Shown here: in pieces, positions 62,209 to 64,000 of the stretch
Numbering within the stretch: the stretch's first letter is position 1
Layout: the number at the start of each line of letters is the position of its first letter
Assembly (NCBI RefSeq): GCF_004353985.1
Contig: NZ_SMOA01000005.1
Location: 22,640 to 86,639 of the forward strand
DNA from: Paracraurococcus ruber
Lineage (GTDB): Bacteria > Pseudomonadota > Alphaproteobacteria > Acetobacterales > Acetobacteraceae
Direction: 5' to 3'
Length of the DNA stretch: 64,000 nucleotides
Notes under the pieces: generated by a model
Seen by the model: the letters and a program-made list of their open reading frames with translations, nothing else
Told to the model about the DNA's origin: nothing
Databases searched by the model: none
Program-made: the position numbers and the translations under genes

Positions 62209-63300
62209 ATGCACCCCATAGCCCATCCCGCCGGTCGCGCCGCCGGCCGTCCCCCCTGGTGGTCGCGGCTGCGGCGCACCGCGCTCGTTGGCCTGCTTGC
62301 CGCCGGCCTGTCCGCTTCCGGCGCGATGGCCGATGACGCGCCGATCGAGCTCGACGTGATCGGCGGCCTCGCCGCCATCAGCCAGTATGAGCGGCTCGAG
62401 AAGCCCTTCTGGACCGAGCAGCTGCCGGTGCTCACCAATGGCCGGATGCACGCGCGCATCCAGCCCTTCGACCGCAGCGGTATCGCCGGGCAGGAGGTGC
62501 TGCGCCTGCTGCGCCTCGGTGTGCTGTCCTACGGCAACATCCTGCTCAGCCTGGCGGCGGCGGAGGAGCCGGAGCTGAACGCGGTCGATCTGGCGCTGCT
62601 CAGCCCCGATATCGGCACCTTGCGTCGCACGGTCGCCGCCTGGCGGCCCTGGATGGAAGCGGTGCTGCGCGACCGTTTCGGGCTGGAACCGCTCGCCGTC
62701 TACACCTATCCCGCGCAGGTGCTGTTCTGCCGCGACCCGGTGCAGGGGCTGGAGATCGCGGGGCGACGGGTCCGCACCTCGTCCGTCGGGCAGTCGGAGC
62801 TGGTGAAGGCGCTCGGCGGCGTTCCGGTGGTGATCCCCTTTGCCGAGATCAACCAGGCGATCCGCGACGGCGTGGTCACCTGCGCAATCACCTCGGTGCT
62901 CGCCGGCCAAGCCATCAACCTCTCGGCGCAAGCGCCCCATGTCGGCCGGGTCGGACTCAGTTGGGGGCTGAGCGTCTTCGCCGCCAACCAGAGCGCCTGG
63001 CAGGCGCTGCCGGAAGATCTCCGGGCGCAGCTGCGGCAAGGCATCGGCGGGCTGGAACGCGCGATCTGGGATGAGGCCGGTCGGGAATCCGCAGCCGTGC
63101 AGGGTTGCGACACCGGGCCGACGGCCTGCCCGGCCGGCCGCGTCGCCACCCCGCCGGCCGGCCAGGATGAGACGCGCCGGCTGCGTCTCCTGGCGGACAC
63201 CATCATCCCGCGCTGGCTGGAACGCTGCGGCCCTCACTGCGCCGCCGCCTGGAACCGCCACATGGCGGCGTCCACCGGCCTCGTGGCCGAGGTCCGCTGA
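62209..63300 (+). CDS. DctP-family (TRAP-type) periplasmic substrate-binding protein
   Basis: A 363-aa protein. The N-terminal signal segment (RTALVGLLAAGLSASGAMA) has cleavage after AMA. Mature landmarks: FWTEQLPVLTNGRMHARIQPFDRSGIAGQEVLRLLRLGVLSYGNILLS, FGLEPLAVYTYPAQVLFCRDPVQGLEIAGRRVRT and VPVVIPFAEINQAIRDGVVTCAITSVL, the TRAP receptor pattern. No DctQ/DctM membrane genes are present; the next gene is a membrane sensor 3 bases away. A sensing and not a transport role is likely. Confidence 0.85.
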   Translation: MHPIAHPAGRAAGRPPWWSRLRRTALVGLLAAGLSASGAMADDAPIELDVIGGLAAISQYERLEKPFWTEQLPVLTNGRMHARIQPFDRSGIAGQEVLRLLRLGVLSYGNILLSLAAAEEPELNAVDLALLSPDIGTLRRTVAAWRPWMEAVLRDRFGLEPLAVYTYPAQVLFCRDPVQGLEIAGRRVRTSSVGQSELVKALGGVPVVIPFAEINQAIRDGVVTCAITSVLAGQAINLSAQAPHVGRVGLSWGLSVFAANQSAWQALPEDLRAQLRQGIGGLERAIWDEAGRESAAVQGCDTGPTACPAGRVATPPAGQDETRRLRLLADTIIPRWLERCGPHCAAAWNRHMAASTGLVAEVR

Positions 63301-63303
63301 GCG

Positions 63304-64000
63304 ATGCCGCTGCACCTGCTCGCCCGGATGATCCTGCTGGGGGCCAGCGCGCTGGTCCTGCTGATCCTGGCAGGCAGCGCGCTGCTGGTGCAGCGCGCCC
63401 ACCGCACTGCAGAGGCGGAGGCGGAGGCGATGGTGCAGCGGGCCGCGGCGGTGGCGGAAAGCGCGGTGAACCGGTTCTTCCTGCAGGTGGACGGTACGCT
63501 GATCGGGCTGCCGGCACTGCTCGACGGTCCGGCTGCGCTGGATGCCGGCGCCGCCTCGCGCCTGCTGCGCAACCTCGGCTTCCAGAACCTGAATTTCCGC
63601 GACCTGCTGCTGGTGCGGAGCGACGGGTGGGTCTGGGCCTCGGCGCAGCCGGCCTCGCTGGGCCGTTCGCTGCCGGTGCCGCCCGGCACGCTGGCGGCGG
63701 GACCGCGTCGCGGCGCCATGGCCATCGCCGGGCCGGCGCTCAACCCGGTGACCGGCGAATGGGCGCTCTTCTTCACCCGCATCATCCGCATGCCGGGGGG
63801 CGAGCCGCGGCATGCCGTGGCCGAAGTGCCGGTCCCGCTCGTCGCCGGGCTGTTCGCGCCGGCCGCCGGCGCCGGCATCCGCGTCGCGCTGGAACGCAGC
63901 GACGGCGCCCTGCTGGCGAGCCTGCCGCATGACGAGGGCCGCATGGGCCGGCCGGCGGAGATCCGGCCGGCATTGCCTGAGCCGAGTTCGCCGGAGCGCT
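63304..64000 (+). CDS. membrane-bound sensor protein, N-terminal part only
   Basis: The first 232 codons run off the window end. A membrane helix at residues 7-28 (ARMILLGASALVLLILAGSALLV) is followed by a periplasmic PDC/Cache-like sensor (VAESAVNRFFLQVDGTLIGLPALLD, LGFQNLNFRDLLLVRSDGWVWASAQPASLG, FFTRIIRMPGGEPRHAVAEVPVPLVAGLF). The output domain (kinase or GGDEF/EAL) lies outside. It is co-transcribed with the DctP-type receptor, which may be its ligand-presenting partner. Confidence 0.8.
   Translation, partial: MPLHLLARMILLGASALVLLILAGSALLVQRAHRTAEAEAEAMVQRAAAVAESAVNRFFLQVDGTLIGLPALLDGPAALDAGAASRLLRNLGFQNLNFRDLLLVRSDGWVWASAQPASLGRSLPVPPGTLAAGPRRGAMAIAGPALNPVTGEWALFFTRIIRMPGGEPRHAVAEVPVPLVAGLFAPAAGAGIRVALERSDGALLASLPHDEGRMGRPAEIRPALPEPSSPER

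Noticed and set aside
60904..63930. Minus-strand open frame of 1008 codons over the MCP twin B and DctP genes
   Set aside because: It is His/Arg/Gln-rich shadow coding opposite clearly conserved plus-strand genes, an effect of high third-position GC.
1..64000. CRISPR arrays, tRNA and rRNA genes
   Set aside because: No regularly spaced direct repeats other than the iterons, and no cloverleaf or rRNA-like segment recognised in the intergenic regions read by eye; a tRNAscan or Infernal run would settle this.

Overview
The window is high-GC, densely coded DNA with frequent ATGA/GTGA start-stop overlaps. It carries FlaF/FlbT flagellar regulation, DUF1217, Bug-type (TctC-like) receptors without their permeases, RepABC-type ParA/ParB and a PF04796-type RepA. 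Together these point to an alphaproteobacterium, most likely of the Acetobacteraceae (Roseomonas-like). That placement is inferred from gene content only. An iteron origin with repA, parAB and parS at 36.1-40.4 kb indicates a secondary replicon (large plasmid or chromid), not the main chromosome.

Layout. 0-2.1 kb: the tail of an EAL-domain protein, a small unknown gene and a degenerate GGDEF protein. 2.3-11.3 kb: a first chemosensory cluster, with a hairpin-anchored MCP on the minus strand facing STAS-cheY-cheA-cheW-mcp-cheW-cheR-cheB on the plus strand. 11.9-15.1 kb: a small catabolic locus with a ketopantoate-reductase/racemase fusion, a hydroxypyruvate-isomerase-type enzyme and a divergent XRE-cupin regulator, with a perfect palindrome in between. 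15.6-28.6 kb: a 15-gene plus-strand operon that looks built for scavenging organosulfur compounds. It holds an acyl-CoA-dehydrogenase-like flavoenzyme, an SsuD-like monooxygenase, an OsmC protein, two SsuBC-type ABC modules, three SsuA/TauA-like receptors, two Bug receptors and an O-acetylhomoserine sulfhydrylase. Two members of one small, unrecognised protein family bracket it. 28.6-33.7 kb: accessory DNA with a broken IS3-type orfA and small genes. 33.7-36.1 kb: a cupin protein, a MarR regulator and a Bug receptor, with dyad operators.

36.1-41.2 kb: the replication and partition module. Ten copies of a roughly 14-bp iteron flank repA; parA-parB runs toward repA and has a RepABC-type parS pair upstream. 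41.4-42.6 kb: two small unknown genes. 42.6-47.2 kb: a minus-strand flagellar block (rod-binding protein, FlgN-like chaperone, flagellin, FlaF, FlbT, DUF1217 protein). 47.4-48.6 kb: an unknown gene and a prepilin peptidase. 49-55 kb: a second chemotaxis operon (cheA-cheW-cheY-cheB-cheR) followed by a bactofilin. 55.2-58.2 kb: cheY-cheZ-fliK-flgD. 58.3-62.0 kb: two MCPs with a nearly identical 938-bp 3' half. 62.2-64.0 kb: a DctP-type receptor followed by a membrane sensor cut off by the window end.

How it fits together. The second che operon, cheY-cheZ, fliK, flgD and the flagellin block share a recurring WTGCGAAAAA element in their upstream regions, which suggests common flagellar control. 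FlbT probably acts on the flagellin leader, which contains a strong stem-loop. The first che cluster lacks CheZ and has a STAS protein, so it may serve a different output. The organosulfur operon would import a sulfonate or related compound, desulfonate it oxidatively and route the released sulfur through sulfide to homocysteine; its actual substrate cannot be read from the sequence.
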